DNA of 44,782 nt from Candidatus Collierbacteria bacterium GW2011_GWC2_44_18 (GCA_001000865.1 LCIE01000001.1:1-44782), one strand, 5' to 3'; counted from the first letter of the stretch, positions 23,912-33,250 are shown. The notes: generated by a model not told the origin, from the letters alone. Program-made: numbers and translations.

Positions 23912-25201
23912 TTATACTTCAAACACTTTTGGCACTTCTCTAATTTTATCAACCAAATAGTCAATTTCCTTCTTGGTGTTGTACACGTAGAAAGTGGCTC
24001 TTACCATTGCCGGTACTCCAAAGCTGGTTACCAGTGGCGCCGCACAGTGCTGCCCGGACCGCACTGCAATACCAAAACTATCCAAGATCTGAGCCGCATC
24101 ATGCGGATGCACATTGATTACATTAAAGGCCAACGCTCCACCTCTTTCTTCAATATCTCTCGGTCCGTAGAGCTTTACCAAGCCCTCTTCTTCCAGCTTA
24201 GCCATTTTCTCCAGTGCATATTTGATTAGTTCCTTTTCGTGTTCGCGAACATTGTCCATTCCCAAGTTTTCCAGATAGTCTACCGCCACTCCCAACCCAA
24301 TTATCCCTGCAATATCCGGTGTTCCGGCTTCAAACCTGCTTGGAGTATCTGCCCATGTCGAACCGGTAATTTTTACCTCTCCAATCATGTCGCCCCCATA
24401 CAAAAATGGTCGCATTTTTGAGAGAATCTTTTTCTTACCCCAGAGCACACCTGTACCTGTCGGTCCTAGCATTTTGTGTCCTGAGAAAGCCACAAAGTCT
24501 GCCTCTAGTTTTGTTACGTTGACTTTCATATGAGGCACCATCTGCGAAGCATCTATTAATACTTTAACATCAGGTGACCTCTCTTTAATCATTCTGATCA
24601 TTGTCAGAGTGTCCGGTAAGGTTCCCAACACATTAGACGCACCGGTCACGGAGAACAGTTTTACTTTGGCATCTACCAGCTTATCCAAGCTACCAAGCCT
24701 CACTCTCAGGCCACCCTCCTCGTACAGTTTCTCTTCCCCACCAACTATTTTTAATTTTCCTTCACTATCTACATCAATAATCCTCAGCTCTGCTTTCTTT
24801 TCCCGACAAAGCTCTTGCCAAGGCACCAGGTTTGAGTGATGCTCTAACCTACTCACGAGTATCACATCTCCTTCGTTTATATTATCTTTTCCCCATGAAT
24901 ACATCACTAGGTTCAGACTCTCACTCGCATTTCTGGTAAAAATAATTTCTTCTGTTCTGGCACCAATAAAATCAGCCACTTTTTTTCGTGCCCCATCTAC
25001 CATAAGTGTAGACTCTACCGACATTTCGTACACCCCTCTGTGAATATTTGCATTAGTGTTCCGATAAAAATCATCCATCGCCCTAATGACACTTTCCGGC
25101 TTCTGGCTCGTCGCCCCACTATCCAGATATACCAAATCATATCCATGAACTTTTCTCTGTAATATCGGAAAATCGTTTCTTATTTTATTTACATCAAACA
25201 T
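23912..25201 (-). CDS. sufS: cysteine desulfurase SufS
   Basis: A 429-residue PLP enzyme that takes sulfur from cysteine. PLP-binding K243 is in FSGHKMLGPTG, His in LEHHSN, and the persulfide Cys is C386 in RSGQHCAAPL, the group II (SufS) type. It contains a loop (about 150-180) longer than usual and rich in Gly, Glu and Leu. It is 3 nt after sufD and 5 nt before the ART-like gene. Confidence 0.95.
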   Translation of the reverse strand: MFDVNKIRNDFPILQRKVHGYDLVYLDSGATSQKPESVIRAMDDFYRNTNANIHRGVYEMSVESTLMVDGARKKVADFIGARTEEIIFTRNASESLNLVMYSWGKDNINEGDVILVSRLEHHSNLVPWQELCREKKAELRIIDVDSEGKLKIVGGEEKLYEEGGLRVRLGSLDKLVDAKVKLFSVTGASNVLGTLPDTLTMIRMIKERSPDVKVLIDASQMVPHMKVNVTKLEADFVAFSGHKMLGPTGTGVLWGKKKILSKMRPFLYGGDMIGEVKITGSTWADTPSRFEAGTPDIAGIIGLGVAVDYLENLGMDNVREHEKELIKYALEKMAKLEEEGLVKLYGPRDIEERGGALAFNVINVHPHDAAQILDSFGIAVRSGQHCAAPLVTSFGVPAMVRATFYVYNTKKEIDYLVDKIREVPKVFEV

Positions 25202-25204
25202 AGC

Positions 25205-25687
25205 TTATTTTACCCCCTTCACCTCTTTTAAAAACCCATCAATTATTAACTTCTTCGCTTCTTCTGTTTCAATACCCCTACTACCCAAATAAAATAGCTG
25301 GTCTTCATCAATCTTTCCTACGGTTGCGGCGTGTGACGCCTTGACGTCATTGTTTTCGATTTCCAGTTTTGGTTCCGCCACCGCGCTACTCGTCTTATCC
25401 AAAAGCAACACTCTCATCTCTAAAAAGCTGTCAGTTTTTTTGGCCTCTCTTCCAATCTTCACCATACCATCAATTCTTATGTGTGCACCATTAGCGGCCA
25501 CTCCCTTAATGATCACCCTTCCAAAAGTATTCGTCGCCACATGATCGGCCACCACTTTCACTTTATATTCTCCCGGTTCCATGGCCGATATTACACCCAA
25601 GATTTTCTTTTCATCTCCCGCAGTACTGAAGGAGATTACTAAATCTATTTCGCCCGGCTTATCTAATTTAAATCGTTTAATATTCAT
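25205..25687 (-). CDS. sufD: short SufD-like protein
   Basis: A 160-residue protein corresponding to the C-terminal beta-helix half of SufD, including KASHAATVGKIDEDQLFYLGSRGI with the His that faces the SufB Cys at the cluster-assembly interface. SufD is normally over 400 residues; the N-terminal domain is missing. The frame continues upstream to 25759 only because a palindromic repeat is open in it; the ATG at 25687 gives the natural start MNIKRFKLDK. Confidence 0.82.
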   Translation of the reverse strand: MNIKRFKLDKPGEIDLVISFSTAGDEKKILGVISAMEPGEYKVKVVADHVATNTFGRVIIKGVAANGAHIRIDGMVKIGREAKKTDSFLEMRVLLLDKTSSAVAEPKLEIENNDVKASHAATVGKIDEDQLFYLGSRGIETEEAKKLIIDGFLKEVKGVK

Positions 25688-25700
25688 TTTATTTTTTCTT

Positions 25701-25743
25701 GTGTCACTGTGACACTGCCTGCCCGCCGGCAGGAGGGTGTCAC
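25701..25743. repeat. composite palindromic repeat between sufB and sufD
   Basis: Three copies of GTGTCAC or its complement (25701-25707, 25709-25715, 25737-25743) surround a GC-rich core TGCCTGCCCGCCGGCAGG (25716-25733) related to the palindrome at 8671-8690. It fills most of the 61-bp gap and could modulate the relative expression of sufB and sufD as an RNA hairpin. Confidence 0.7.
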
Positions 25744-25748
25744 TTTCC

Positions 25749-27158
25749 TCAGCCCACACTTCCTACCATCTCCAACCCCACCAATCTATTCATCTCAACC
25801 GCATACTCCAAAGGAATTTCCTTGACCACCGGCTCCATGAATCCATTGACAATCATGGTACTCGCTTCATCCGCATTAATGCCTCTACTTTGTAAATACA
25901 AAAGCTGTTCTTCACTGACTCTACTTACTGTTGCTTCATGCTCCAAAATGACATCGTTCTCCATAATCTTATTCGTGGGATAGGTATCCGATCTACTTAA
26001 CTCATCCAAAATCAGGGCATCACAGACCACCTTAGATCTTGACCCGTATGCTCCGGGGACCATTTGCACCATTCCTCTATACGTCGCCCTCCCCCCTCCC
26101 TTACTCACCGATTTGCTGACAATCAGAGAGGTTGTTTCGGGAGCCAGGTGAATCATCTTTGCTCCGGTATCTTGATGTTGTCCCGCACCAGCCCAAGCTA
26201 TGGAGAGTAGTTCTCCGTGAGCTTTTCTTCCGGCCAATATACAAGACGGATACTTCATGGTTAACTTTGATCCCAAGTTCCCATCGACCCACTTCATTTC
26301 AGCGTTCTCCTCCACCCAAGCTCTTTTGGTCACCAGGTTGTAAACATTCTTAAACCAATTCTGAACTGTCGAGTACCGTACCCTGGCACCCTTCTTCACA
26401 AAGATCTCTACTACCGCCGAATGTAAAGAAGCTGACGAAAACGATGGGGCAGAACAGCCTTCAATATAATGCACCCTACTCCCTTCATCGGCAATTATCA
26501 AAGTCCGCTCAAACTGTCCGGCACTTTCGGTATTAATCCTAAAATATGCCTGCAAGGGGAGTCCTACATCTACGTTTTTAGGTACATAGACAAAGGATCC
26601 ACCGCTCCAAACCGCACTGTTTAACGCGGCCAATTTATTATCTCCAATCGGCACCACTTTCCCAAAATACTCCATGACCAATTCCGGATACTGCTTTAGA
26701 CCTTCATCCATCGACAAAAATACAATCCCTTTTTCAGCCAAGTTTCGTTTCAGCGATCCATAGATTACTTCCGAGTCATACTGCCCTTTGACTCCGGCCA
26801 ACATTTCCCGTTCTGCCTCAGGAACACCAATTTTTTCAAAAGTCTTCTTGATGGCATCCGGCACTTCATCCCAGGACTTCGCTTGATCCATTTTTGGCCT
26901 AGTGTAATAATGAATCTCTTCACCATGAATGGGGGAGAGGTCCCCACCCCATGTCGGCATAGCCATCCCTTCATATATTTGTAACGCTTTCAATCTTCGG
27001 TCCAGCATCCACTCCGGCTCCTTTTTCATAGCCGACATCTTTCTTATCAAATCTTCATCAAGCCCTGTCGGAGATTGATACTCATACTCCACCTCATCCG
27101 TATGTCCCAAACTATAAGGAGTATCCTGTAACTTATTTTGATCAGTCTTTTTACTCAT
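25749..27158 (-). CDS. sufB: Fe-S assembly scaffold subunit SufB
   Basis: A 469-residue protein of standard SufB length: N-terminal helical domain, right-handed beta-helix and C-terminal helices. It carries [18 protein letters not shown] (the conserved Cys thought to take part in cluster assembly) and [15 protein letters not shown]. It acts with SufC and the short SufD. Its start overlaps sufC by 8 nt. Confidence 0.95.
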   Translation of the reverse strand: MSKKTDQNKLQDTPYSLGHTDEVEYEYQSPTGLDEDLIRKMSAMKKEPEWMLDRRLKALQIYEGMAMPTWGGDLSPIHGEEIHYYTRPKMDQAKSWDEVPDAIKKTFEKIGVPEAEREMLAGVKGQYDSEVIYGSLKRNLAEKGIVFLSMDEGLKQYPELVMEYFGKVVPIGDNKLAALNSAVWSGGSFVYVPKNVDVGLPLQAYFRINTESAGQFERTLIIADEGSRVHYIEGCSAPSFSSASLHSAVVEIFVKKGARVRYSTVQNWFKNVYNLVTKRAWVEENAEMKWVDGNLGSKLTMKYPSCILAGRKAHGELLSIAWAGAGQHQDTGAKMIHLAPETTSLIVSKSVSKGGGRATYRGMVQMVPGAYGSRSKVVCDALILDELSRSDTYPTNKIMENDVILEHEATVSRVSEEQLLYLQSRGINADEASTMIVNGFMEPVVKEIPLEYAVEMNRLVGLEMVGSVG

Positions 27159-27876
27159 ATATCTTATAGCCTTCTTTTTCTAAGTTATCTACAACTTCCT
27201 TACTTCCCCTGTCCACCACTTCCCCATTCTTCAACACAATTACTTTGTCCGGAACCAAATACTTTAACAACCTTTGATAGTGGGTAATTACCAATACACT
27301 CATTTTTATTTCTTTCACCATCTCAGACACGTTTTCGGCAATTAACGACAAAGCATCTATATCCAGACCAGAGTCTACTTCGTCCAAAACCAACAATTTT
27401 GGTTTCAAGACCCTCATTTGGAGTATTTCCATTTTCTTTTTCTCTCCTCCGCTAAATCCTTCGTTTAGATTACGATTTAAAAGTGTTGGGTCTACTTTCA
27501 GCTTTTCCGCTTCCTCAGCAATTTGTTTTTTCAGATCCAAGGCACTCACCGTCAATCCTTTGGCTCGGAGAACCGCCAACAACATTTCCCTGATCGTTAC
27601 CCCTGGGATGGACGTTGGATACTGAAAAGCCATCATTATCCCCAGACGGGCTCTCTCTTCCGGTTTCATTTCCAATAAGTTATTCCCTTCAAAAAATATC
27701 TCACCTTCAGTTACTTCATATATAGGGTTTCCGATCAAAGTATTCGCTAGTGACGATTTTCCTGACCCATTCGGCCCCATTAGAGCCATCACTTCGCCTT
27801 TTCCTATTTCCAAATTAATCCCCTTCAAAATCTCCTTATTTTCGACTTTTACTAATAAATTCTTTATTTTGAGCAT
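27151..27876 (-). CDS. sufC: ABC-type ATPase SufC
   Basis: A 241-residue cytosolic ATPase. Walker [11 protein letters not shown] (about 33-42), signature [14 protein letters not shown] and Walker [15 protein letters not shown] match SufC. It drives conformational change in the SufBCD complex. It follows the Rrf2 gene by 4 nt and overlaps sufB. Confidence 0.96.
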   Translation of the reverse strand: MLKIKNLLVKVENKEILKGINLEIGKGEVMALMGPNGSGKSSLANTLIGNPIYEVTEGEIFFEGNNLLEMKPEERARLGIMMAFQYPTSIPGVTIREMLLAVLRAKGLTVSALDLKKQIAEEAEKLKVDPTLLNRNLNEGFSGGEKKKMEILQMRVLKPKLLVLDEVDSGLDIDALSLIAENVSEMVKEIKMSVLVITHYQRLLKYLVPDKVIVLKNGEVVDRGSKEVVDNLEKEGYKIYE

Positions 27877-27880
27877 ATTT

Positions 27881-28267
27881 TTATTTAATTAAATCCTCCA
27901 AAGTATACTTTTCCAGTAGTCCCACAATTTCTCCTGTCAATCTCCCCATAAATCCCTGCTGGCCACACCCCCCTATCATTGGGCAAGCCGCACAGCTCAC
28001 CGGTTCCACTTCACCCTCAATGGCCTCCAGAGCCTCTTTTATCTGCACTTCTTTGGGTTCGTAGTTAAGGCTAAATCCCCCACCCTTACCTTCTTTTGAG
28101 TTCAGGATTCCTGCCTCTACTAGGGAATTGGCTATCTTCGCCATGAAGGCTCTCGGCATGCCTAGACTAGCCAGTTCTTTGAGGGAAACACGCCCACTCC
28201 GCCCTCTTTGAGCCAAGATTGAAAGCAAAGCCATGCCGTAATCCGCCTTCTTTGTGAGTGTAAACAT
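27881..28267 (-). CDS. Rrf2-family Fe-S-sensing regulator (IscR/SufR-like)
   Basis: A 128-residue winged-helix regulator beginning MFTLTKKADYGMALL, with the recognition helix near 35-50 and a cysteine cluster C92, C95, C101 (SCAACPMIGGCGQQ) suited to a [2Fe-2S] cluster. It is the first gene of the suf operon and its promoter contains a palindrome overlapping the -10, so autoregulation by cluster status is likely. Confidence 0.92.
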   Translation of the reverse strand: MFTLTKKADYGMALLSILAQRGRSGRVSLKELASLGMPRAFMAKIANSLVEAGILNSKEGKGGGFSLNYEPKEVQIKEALEAIEGEVEPVSCAACPMIGGCGQQGFMGRLTGEIVGLLEKYTLEDLIK

Positions 28268-28308
28268 ATACTTGGACTATTATACTCCAAGTATCCCCTT
28301 AGAGTCAA
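28268..28308 (-). promoter_or_regulatory. suf operon promoter and probable Rrf2 operator
   Basis: On the minus strand: TTGACT (28308-28303), 18-bp spacer, TATAAT (28284-28279), then 11 nt to the ATG, leaving a leader of about 4-5 nt. A perfect inverted repeat ATACTTGGA/TCCAAGTAT (28286-28294 and 28268-28276) brackets the -10 box with a 9-bp spacer, the size and place expected of an Rrf2 dimer site. Confidence 0.78.
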
Positions 28309-28322
28309 TCCAAATTATTGGT

Positions 28323-29003
28323 TTAAAACAACTCCATCTGAGTTTCCACTAGCCTCACCGACTCCTCTTCAACAGGATAAGAAAAATCTACCTCAATCTC
28401 CCGAAGCTCATTCCATCGATCTTTGAACTTCAACTTTTTATTTTTCAAACCATAGTCGTAAACCCCCTTGGTCACTTCCACATCCATCTCACAGTACTTT
28501 TTTAGATTAGCCAGGCTCTCCGGATCCCCTTTGGCCCACCACGTTACCGCATCGGCTCCTCCGGCAATTTTACCTTGTCCCAAAGTTTCCTTCGCCACAC
28601 TATCCAGTTTCACTCTATGTCCAAACGCAAGTCTGATCATATCTAGGACGTCAAAGTGTTTCAGTTTGGTAAAGTCTCCTTTTTCATAAATACCGTTCAT
28701 GGCCGGATTATCAAAACCAAATGAGTTATATCCGATGATTCGATCGGCTTCTTCAAACCAACCCCACATGTCATCAAAAAACGTTTTAGGTCCATCTATT
28801 TTAGGAGCCGCATCAGGAGTCCAAAAACTTTTCATCTCACCCGAAACCTCATTTAGATCTTTGTCCACTTCTCTTCTGTATGCAGACACTACTGAAATAC
28901 CTAAATCTTCTGGACTCCTCAATTCTGCATCGTTAAAGAAGTTTATTGTTTCTACATCATAAATTACCTCAATCCTGTTTCCACCATTTGTCATCAGTAA
29001 CAT
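28323..29003 (-). CDS. DEDD-type 3'-5' exonuclease-like protein
   Basis: About 226 residues with an RNase H-like fold: first acidic motif IYDVET (D16, E18), second around NSFGFDNP, then HFDVLDMIRLAFG and YCEMDVEVTKGVYDYG. These fit DnaQ/YprB-type nucleases acting on DNA or RNA ends. The ATG at 29003 or the one at 28994 is the likely start; the frame opens at a TTG further up. It lies upstream of the suf promoter in the same direction, with a separate unit implied. Confidence 0.72.
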   Translation of the reverse strand: MLLMTNGGNRIEVIYDVETINFFNDAELRSPEDLGISVVSAYRREVDKDLNEVSGEMKSFWTPDAAPKIDGPKTFFDDMWGWFEEADRIIGYNSFGFDNPAMNGIYEKGDFTKLKHFDVLDMIRLAFGHRVKLDSVAKETLGQGKIAGGADAVTWWAKGDPESLANLKKYCEMDVEVTKGVYDYGLKNKKLKFKDRWNELREIEVDFSYPVEEESVRLVETQMELF

Positions 29004-29053
29004 ATTTAACCACAACTTTAATGATCTGGCATCCGAAATCTACGAACTGAGAC

Positions 29054-29569
29054 CTACCTTCGCTTCTTGCCTTCCCAAAAAAGCATCTGCTTTTTCAAGA
29101 ACTTTCCGAAGAAAAAAACCATCAACCCCGTTCCAACAATTGGCAGATAATACTCCCAAACCCCGGTGGCCAGCAACTCAGTCGGTACCGGAGACGCTGT
29201 AGGAGTAGCTGTCGGGGTTGCCGCGGGGGTTGCGTTGAAATTCAGGTTAAAAGTAATCGACTGAAGGCCAGAGGTAATCACGACCGTACTAACACCGGGA
29301 TCTAATACTCCAGGTGTAAAACTCCAATTTCCACTCGGACTGGCTGCCAAGGTCGCATCCGTCGAAGTCTTAATCTTTATATTTACTATTGACGATGGTG
29401 AAGCTGTTCCTTCCATCATCGGAATCGCCCCTGAATAGCTGATGTTGGTATAGTCAACACCGACGGTAGACAACACTCCCACTCGTGTCAAACTTAATTC
29501 TTGGGCAAACACCATCCCCACCGAAAGAAATAATCCTAAGGTCCAGAAAATATAAATAATTTTTTTCAT
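29054..29569 (-). CDS. surface protein with signal peptide, Ig-like domain and C-terminal anchor
   Basis: A 171-residue protein. A signal peptide (1-22, ending VFAQ) precedes a beta-rich domain (25-110, with SIVNIKIKTSTDAT and GNWSFTPG typical of Ig-like folds), an Ala/Thr/Pro linker (about 114-128), an ELLATGVWEYY segment, a membrane helix and a basic tail (KKQMLFWEGKKRR). This is the layout of wall- or membrane-anchored surface proteins; the motif is not a clear LPXTG. The start shares 1 nt with the beta-CASP gene. Confidence 0.65.
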   Translation of the reverse strand: MKKIIYIFWTLGLFLSVGMVFAQELSLTRVGVLSTVGVDYTNISYSGAIPMMEGTASPSSIVNIKIKTSTDATLAASPSGNWSFTPGVLDPGVSTVVITSGLQSITFNLNFNATPAATPTATPTASPVPTELLATGVWEYYLPIVGTGLMVFFFGKFLKKQMLFWEGKKRR

Positions 29570-30915
29570 TAGAGGTTTAAATCTATTTCTTGATTCACTA
29601 CAGGTAATACTACTTTAACATCTTGTAGCTCTAGATGGATTTTTTCTCTGAGTACCAAACGCGGAAGTTCTTCACCGTGAACCAACGCAATTTCTTCTAA
29701 TCCTTCAATTTTTTTCAGCCATGAAATTACCTGACCTTGATCAGCATGGGCACTCATCGTCTTTATTTCCGAAATTTCAGCCTTAATGTTTATCCAGTTT
29801 CCCCAGATATTGACACTATTCTTTCCATCCAAAATCTCTCTGCCCAAAGTTCCCTCCGCCTGGTAACCAACAATCACCAGCTGGGTATTAGGGTCTCCCA
29901 AGTAGTTAATTGCGTGATGAATAATTCTTCCCCCACTCATCATGCCACTACCTGCCACAATCACCTTTACCCCATCATAATTTTTTACCTGTTTACTTTT
30001 TTCAATTGTGTCGCATATTATCAACCCCGGAAAATCAAAGGGGTCGTCGTTCTTAGTTTGTCGTTGCAAGTCCTTACTATATAACTGAGGAAAGTCTCTA
30101 AAAACTTCTGTTGCCTTTATTGCCATTGGACTATCCAAAAAAACGGGAGTTTTGACATCCATCCTGCCTTCTTTTTTTAATTGATCAAATAAATATAAAA
30201 GTTCTTGCGCTCTTTCTATCGAAAAAGATGGAATCAAAACGGTCCCCTTTGTAATTTCTGCCTTCTTGATGATCTTGGTCAAATCCTCCGCTTCTTTCCT
30301 TGGTCCGTGAGTCTCGTCACCATAAGTCGATTCCACTACCGCGATATTTGCTTTATTAACGAAATGAGTTGGTGAAAGCAATGGTTCCGGTGTGTTGCCC
30401 AGATCACCACTGAAAACCACTCTTTTTCCCGTTGACCGTTCTTTCACAATAACACTGGCTGACCCCAAGATGTGGCCTGCATCCACAAAAATGATACCAA
30501 AGTCGCCAACATCGAAGGATTTATCATATTCGACAAGCAAAACTTGTTTAAGTATTACCTCCACATCCTCGTCTGTATATAATATTGACTTCGCTTCGGC
30601 TTCTTTTGCAATCTTAGCTGCATCGTGAAGTACTAGCTCGACCAATGCCTTGGTAGCCTCCGTCATAAATATTGGACCATTGAAGCCATAGTGCGCCAAT
30701 AAAGGCAGTCTACCGCAATGATCCAGATGAGCGTGAGTCAGCAAAACTGCCGACAATTTATTAAAATCAATACTTGGTTTTACCGTGTTCAAACCCACCT
30801 CCTCCGGCTTACCCTGAAACATTCCAAAATCCACCATTAGGCTAGTACTTTCTCCTGTCAATAAAAAGTTAGATCCTGTTACCGTCTTTGCCGCACCTAA
30901 AAATTTCAACTTCAT
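29569..30915 (-). CDS. beta-CASP metallo-beta-lactamase RNA nuclease
   Basis: A 448-residue protein with the metal motif H61-A-H63-L-D65-H66 (LLTHAHLDHCG), further His in AGHILGSAS, FSGDLG, and the beta-CASP region ending AGSGMMSGGRIIHH and MSAHADQGQ. This family, like RNase J or CPSF73-type proteins, cleaves or trims RNA. A weak -10 TAAACT lies 6 nt before its ATG on the minus strand. Divergent from the zinc-ribbon gene. Confidence 0.9.
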   Translation of the reverse strand: MKLKFLGAAKTVTGSNFLLTGESTSLMVDFGMFQGKPEEVGLNTVKPSIDFNKLSAVLLTHAHLDHCGRLPLLAHYGFNGPIFMTEATKALVELVLHDAAKIAKEAEAKSILYTDEDVEVILKQVLLVEYDKSFDVGDFGIIFVDAGHILGSASVIVKERSTGKRVVFSGDLGNTPEPLLSPTHFVNKANIAVVESTYGDETHGPRKEAEDLTKIIKKAEITKGTVLIPSFSIERAQELLYLFDQLKKEGRMDVKTPVFLDSPMAIKATEVFRDFPQLYSKDLQRQTKNDDPFDFPGLIICDTIEKSKQVKNYDGVKVIVAGSGMMSGGRIIHHAINYLGDPNTQLVIVGYQAEGTLGREILDGKNSVNIWGNWINIKAEISEIKTMSAHADQGQVISWLKKIEGLEEIALVHGEELPRLVLREKIHLELQDVKVVLPVVNQEIDLNL

Positions 30916-30971
30916 ATTTCCAGTTTAACAGAATCGCTGAAGATAAAAATGTTTTTTCGACCCTCCTTTGC

Positions 30972-30977
30972 TAGAAT
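30972..30977 (+). promoter_or_regulatory. -10 box TAGAAT (with TGc) of the zinc-ribbon gene
   Basis: TGC then TAGAAT, exactly 6 nt before the ATG at 30984. Transcription would begin at or next to the start codon. Confidence 0.48.
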
Positions 30978-30983
30978 GAATAT

Positions 30984-31739
30984 ATGGACTGCCCGCACTG
31001 TCATCAGCCACTTTCGACCATCGAAATAGAAACTTCCGATGGACACATCCACTTTATTGAAGAATGTCTTAACTGTGGCGGACACTTTATAGACCCATAT
31101 CTGGCCAACTTCCTCACTCTCGAAACCACCAGAAATATCGACTCCATCATCCCTAAAAGTCGTGCCGTCACCGCTACAAATCCTGTCTGTTCAAAATGCG
31201 GACAACCAATGTCTGGTATCAAAGATGATTCTGTTCCTCAAACAGTCACTGTTTTTACCTGTCCTAACAATCATGGGGATTTTTTTCCCAAGAACCAGCT
31301 TTATCTCTTTAAACAAGCTCAGCAATCAAAAATATATTTTCATAAACTTTGGGGAATACCTCTAAAATCTGCTTTTGCAGTTCTCATACCCATATTGGTC
31401 ATCTTTTCTCTTGCCACCTTATTACCTTCAATTCTGGAACAGGCCACCACTACTCAGGAAAACCGCATCAAAGCCTCAGAGATTCTCACTCCTCCGCTCA
31501 TCACCACCATCTCCTCTACTCAGGTTCTTATTTCTTTCTCTACTCAAAAACCAGCTAGAACTTCCGTTCGTTTTACGGAAGGTCTCATCAAAACCTTTAT
31601 TGTTTCGACTATACCTCAAACTAACCATCTCCTCAGCGTCGAAGATCTTCCTCCAGGCACCTTATTCAAATACGTCATCGTTATCGATGCTGGTGAAAAA
31701 CCAGTCAGCACTTCAGAGTACACTTTCTCCACACCATAG
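30984..31739 (+). CDS. double zinc-ribbon membrane protein with extracellular beta domain
   Basis: 251 residues. Two zinc ribbons fill the cytoplasmic N-terminus: C3, C6, C33, C36 (MDCPHCH... LNCGGHF) and a second starting VCSKCGQPM with CPNNHGDFF. A membrane span (about 132-150) follows, then a beta-rich segment (about 170-250) with PARTSVRFTEG and LPPGTLFKYVIVIDA, which resembles a fibronectin III repeat. This joins an intracellular metal module to an outside domain; function unknown. Confidence 0.65.
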   Translation: MDCPHCHQPLSTIEIETSDGHIHFIEECLNCGGHFIDPYLANFLTLETTRNIDSIIPKSRAVTATNPVCSKCGQPMSGIKDDSVPQTVTVFTCPNNHGDFFPKNQLYLFKQAQQSKIYFHKLWGIPLKSAFAVLIPILVIFSLATLLPSILEQATTTQENRIKASEILTPPLITTISSTQVLISFSTQKPARTSVRFTEGLIKTFIVSTIPQTNHLLSVEDLPPGTLFKYVIVIDAGEKPVSTSEYTFSTP

Positions 31740-31776
31740 CTCACAATAAACTATTGACTTCCTTATTTAGCGTTAA

Positions 31777-32520
31777 ATGAACCAAAGAACTCTTACCCCA
31801 TACGAAATAAACCACCTCCAAAAACATGGCTTTTCCAAACCTCTTGATTCCATTGGTGAACAACCGGTCGAATATATTACCGGACATGCGGAATTTTGCG
31901 GACTGGATTTTTTGGTAAACCCCTCAGTATTAATTCCTCGACTTGAATCCGAAAAGATTGTTCATTTTGCCGTCGACTATATTAATAGGCAAAATTTAGC
32001 TCATCCAGCCGTCGCCGATATTGGCACCGGCTCCGGCTGCCTTGGTCTTTCGGTTGCCGCTTATCTTATCAAGCAAAACACTCCCTACACTATCTACTTA
32101 TCGGACATTTCGGCACTGGCAATCAAGCTGGCTAAAGAAAACGCCGGACGGATTTTGAGATCACCAGAGAATCTTTTTTTTCAGGAGTCAAATCTTCTGG
32201 AAAACTATCCACACATCAAGTTTGATATCATTCTGGCGAATCTCCCCTATATACCTTCCAATAATATTGCCACACTCCCAGAATCAGTTAAAGATTTTGA
32301 GCCGGTATCGGCATTGGATGGGGGTCCTGGTGGCACCCAAACAATCAATCGGTTACTAACACAGATTCCTCAATATTTATCCGATAGAGGTATCGTCATT
32401 ATCGAAATAGATGACACTCACGATCTTAATAGTTTTTCATTCCCCCAAAAACTACAAGCTTCAATCGAAAGAGACCTTTTTGATGTTCCTCGCTTTCTCA
32501 TAATCAATCAAAAAGAATAG
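31777..32520 (+). CDS. prmC: PrmC/HemK-family protein glutamine methyltransferase
   Basis: A 247-residue SAM-dependent methyltransferase. It shows EYITGHAEFCGLDFLVNPSVLIPR, the SAM motif ADIGTGSGCLGLS and the ANLPYIPSN catalytic motif (NPPY class). PrmC methylates the GGQ Gln of release factors. The N-terminal domain is shorter than in E. coli. The NLPY variant keeps Asn, Pro and Tyr. No nearby release factor gene to support the assignment. Confidence 0.85.
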   Translation: MNQRTLTPYEINHLQKHGFSKPLDSIGEQPVEYITGHAEFCGLDFLVNPSVLIPRLESEKIVHFAVDYINRQNLAHPAVADIGTGSGCLGLSVAAYLIKQNTPYTIYLSDISALAIKLAKENAGRILRSPENLFFQESNLLENYPHIKFDIILANLPYIPSNNIATLPESVKDFEPVSALDGGPGGTQTINRLLTQIPQYLSDRGIVIIEIDDTHDLNSFSFPQKLQASIERDLFDVPRFLIINQKE

Positions 32521-32527
32521 TATTTGT

Positions 32528-32533
32528 TACAAT
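32528..32533 (+). promoter_or_regulatory. -10 box TACAAT of the L,D-transpeptidase gene
   Basis: TACAAT overlaps the end of the spacer after the prmC stop and lies 6 nt before the ATG at 32540; leaderless mRNA predicted. Confidence 0.45.
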
Positions 32534-32539
32534 TCAAGT

Positions 32540-33196
32540 ATGAACAAATCATCGGTTATTGGCCTCACAGTAATCCTCCTTTCATTTTTCGTTATCCGTA
32601 CCACCGACCAGACCAATCATTATGAAGTTCAGTCCGAACATGACTCTTCGTTATCTGGCGCCATTTTTGACAACACACCTGTCAGTCCTCCCCCATATAT
32701 TGCAGATATTCCAATTCCTCCGAAAGTTTTGGGGGACTCCACTGCCGAAAAAATAATCTACGTCGACTTAACTAACCAAAGGCTGTATGCCTATGAAGGA
32801 AACAATCTGGTTTATAACTTTTTAGTCTCTACCGGTAAGTGGGGTCGAACCCCAACTGGAACTTTCAGGATTGCCAACAAATTCCGGTTCATCAAAATGA
32901 GTGGCGGATCAGCCGCACTTCACACTTATTACTATCTACCCAATGTCCCCTACACCATGTTTTTCGAAAACGGTCAGATTCCCGCCTCTAAAGGATTCTC
33001 CCTTCATGGTACCTACTGGCATAACAATTTTGGACACCCCATGTCTCACGGCTGTGTGAATATGAAGATTTCTGAGGCTGGCATTCTTTACAACTGGGCA
33101 GATCCCAAACTCCCCGAAGGAAAAAATTCCGGGGTTGCCACTAAAGACAACCAGGGTACACAGGTTATAATCTACGGTACTACTCCTAAATCTTGA
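32540..33196 (+). CDS. L,D-transpeptidase (YkuD domain)
   Basis: A 218-residue exported protein. A hydrophobic N-terminal segment (about 6-20) is followed by a linker and the YkuD domain from about residue 72 (EKIIYVDLTNQRLYAYEG) to the catalytic SHGCVNM with H170 and C172. It makes 3-3 peptidoglycan crosslinks or attaches proteins to the wall, outside the membrane. Confidence 0.92.
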   Translation: MNKSSVIGLTVILLSFFVIRTTDQTNHYEVQSEHDSSLSGAIFDNTPVSPPPYIADIPIPPKVLGDSTAEKIIYVDLTNQRLYAYEGNNLVYNFLVSTGKWGRTPTGTFRIANKFRFIKMSGGSAALHTYYYLPNVPYTMFFENGQIPASKGFSLHGTYWHNNFGHPMSHGCVNMKISEAGILYNWADPKLPEGKNSGVATKDNQGTQVIIYGTTPKS

Positions 33197-33215
33197 ACAA
33201 TTGGTGTCCTCTAGC

Positions 33216-33245
33216 TTGCATGAGCAAAAGAAAGCTTGTTATAAT
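33216..33245 (+). promoter_or_regulatory. promoter of the Crp/Fnr-like gene
   Basis: TTGCAT (33216-33221), 18-bp spacer, perfect TATAAT (33240-33245), ATG 5 nt later at 33251. Leaderless mRNA predicted; strongest such promoter on the plus strand here. Confidence 0.62.
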
Positions 33246-33250
33246 ACCGC

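Noticed and set aside
25688-25759. N-terminal extension of SufD
   Set aside because: Consists of translated palindromic repeat and overlaps the sufB end.
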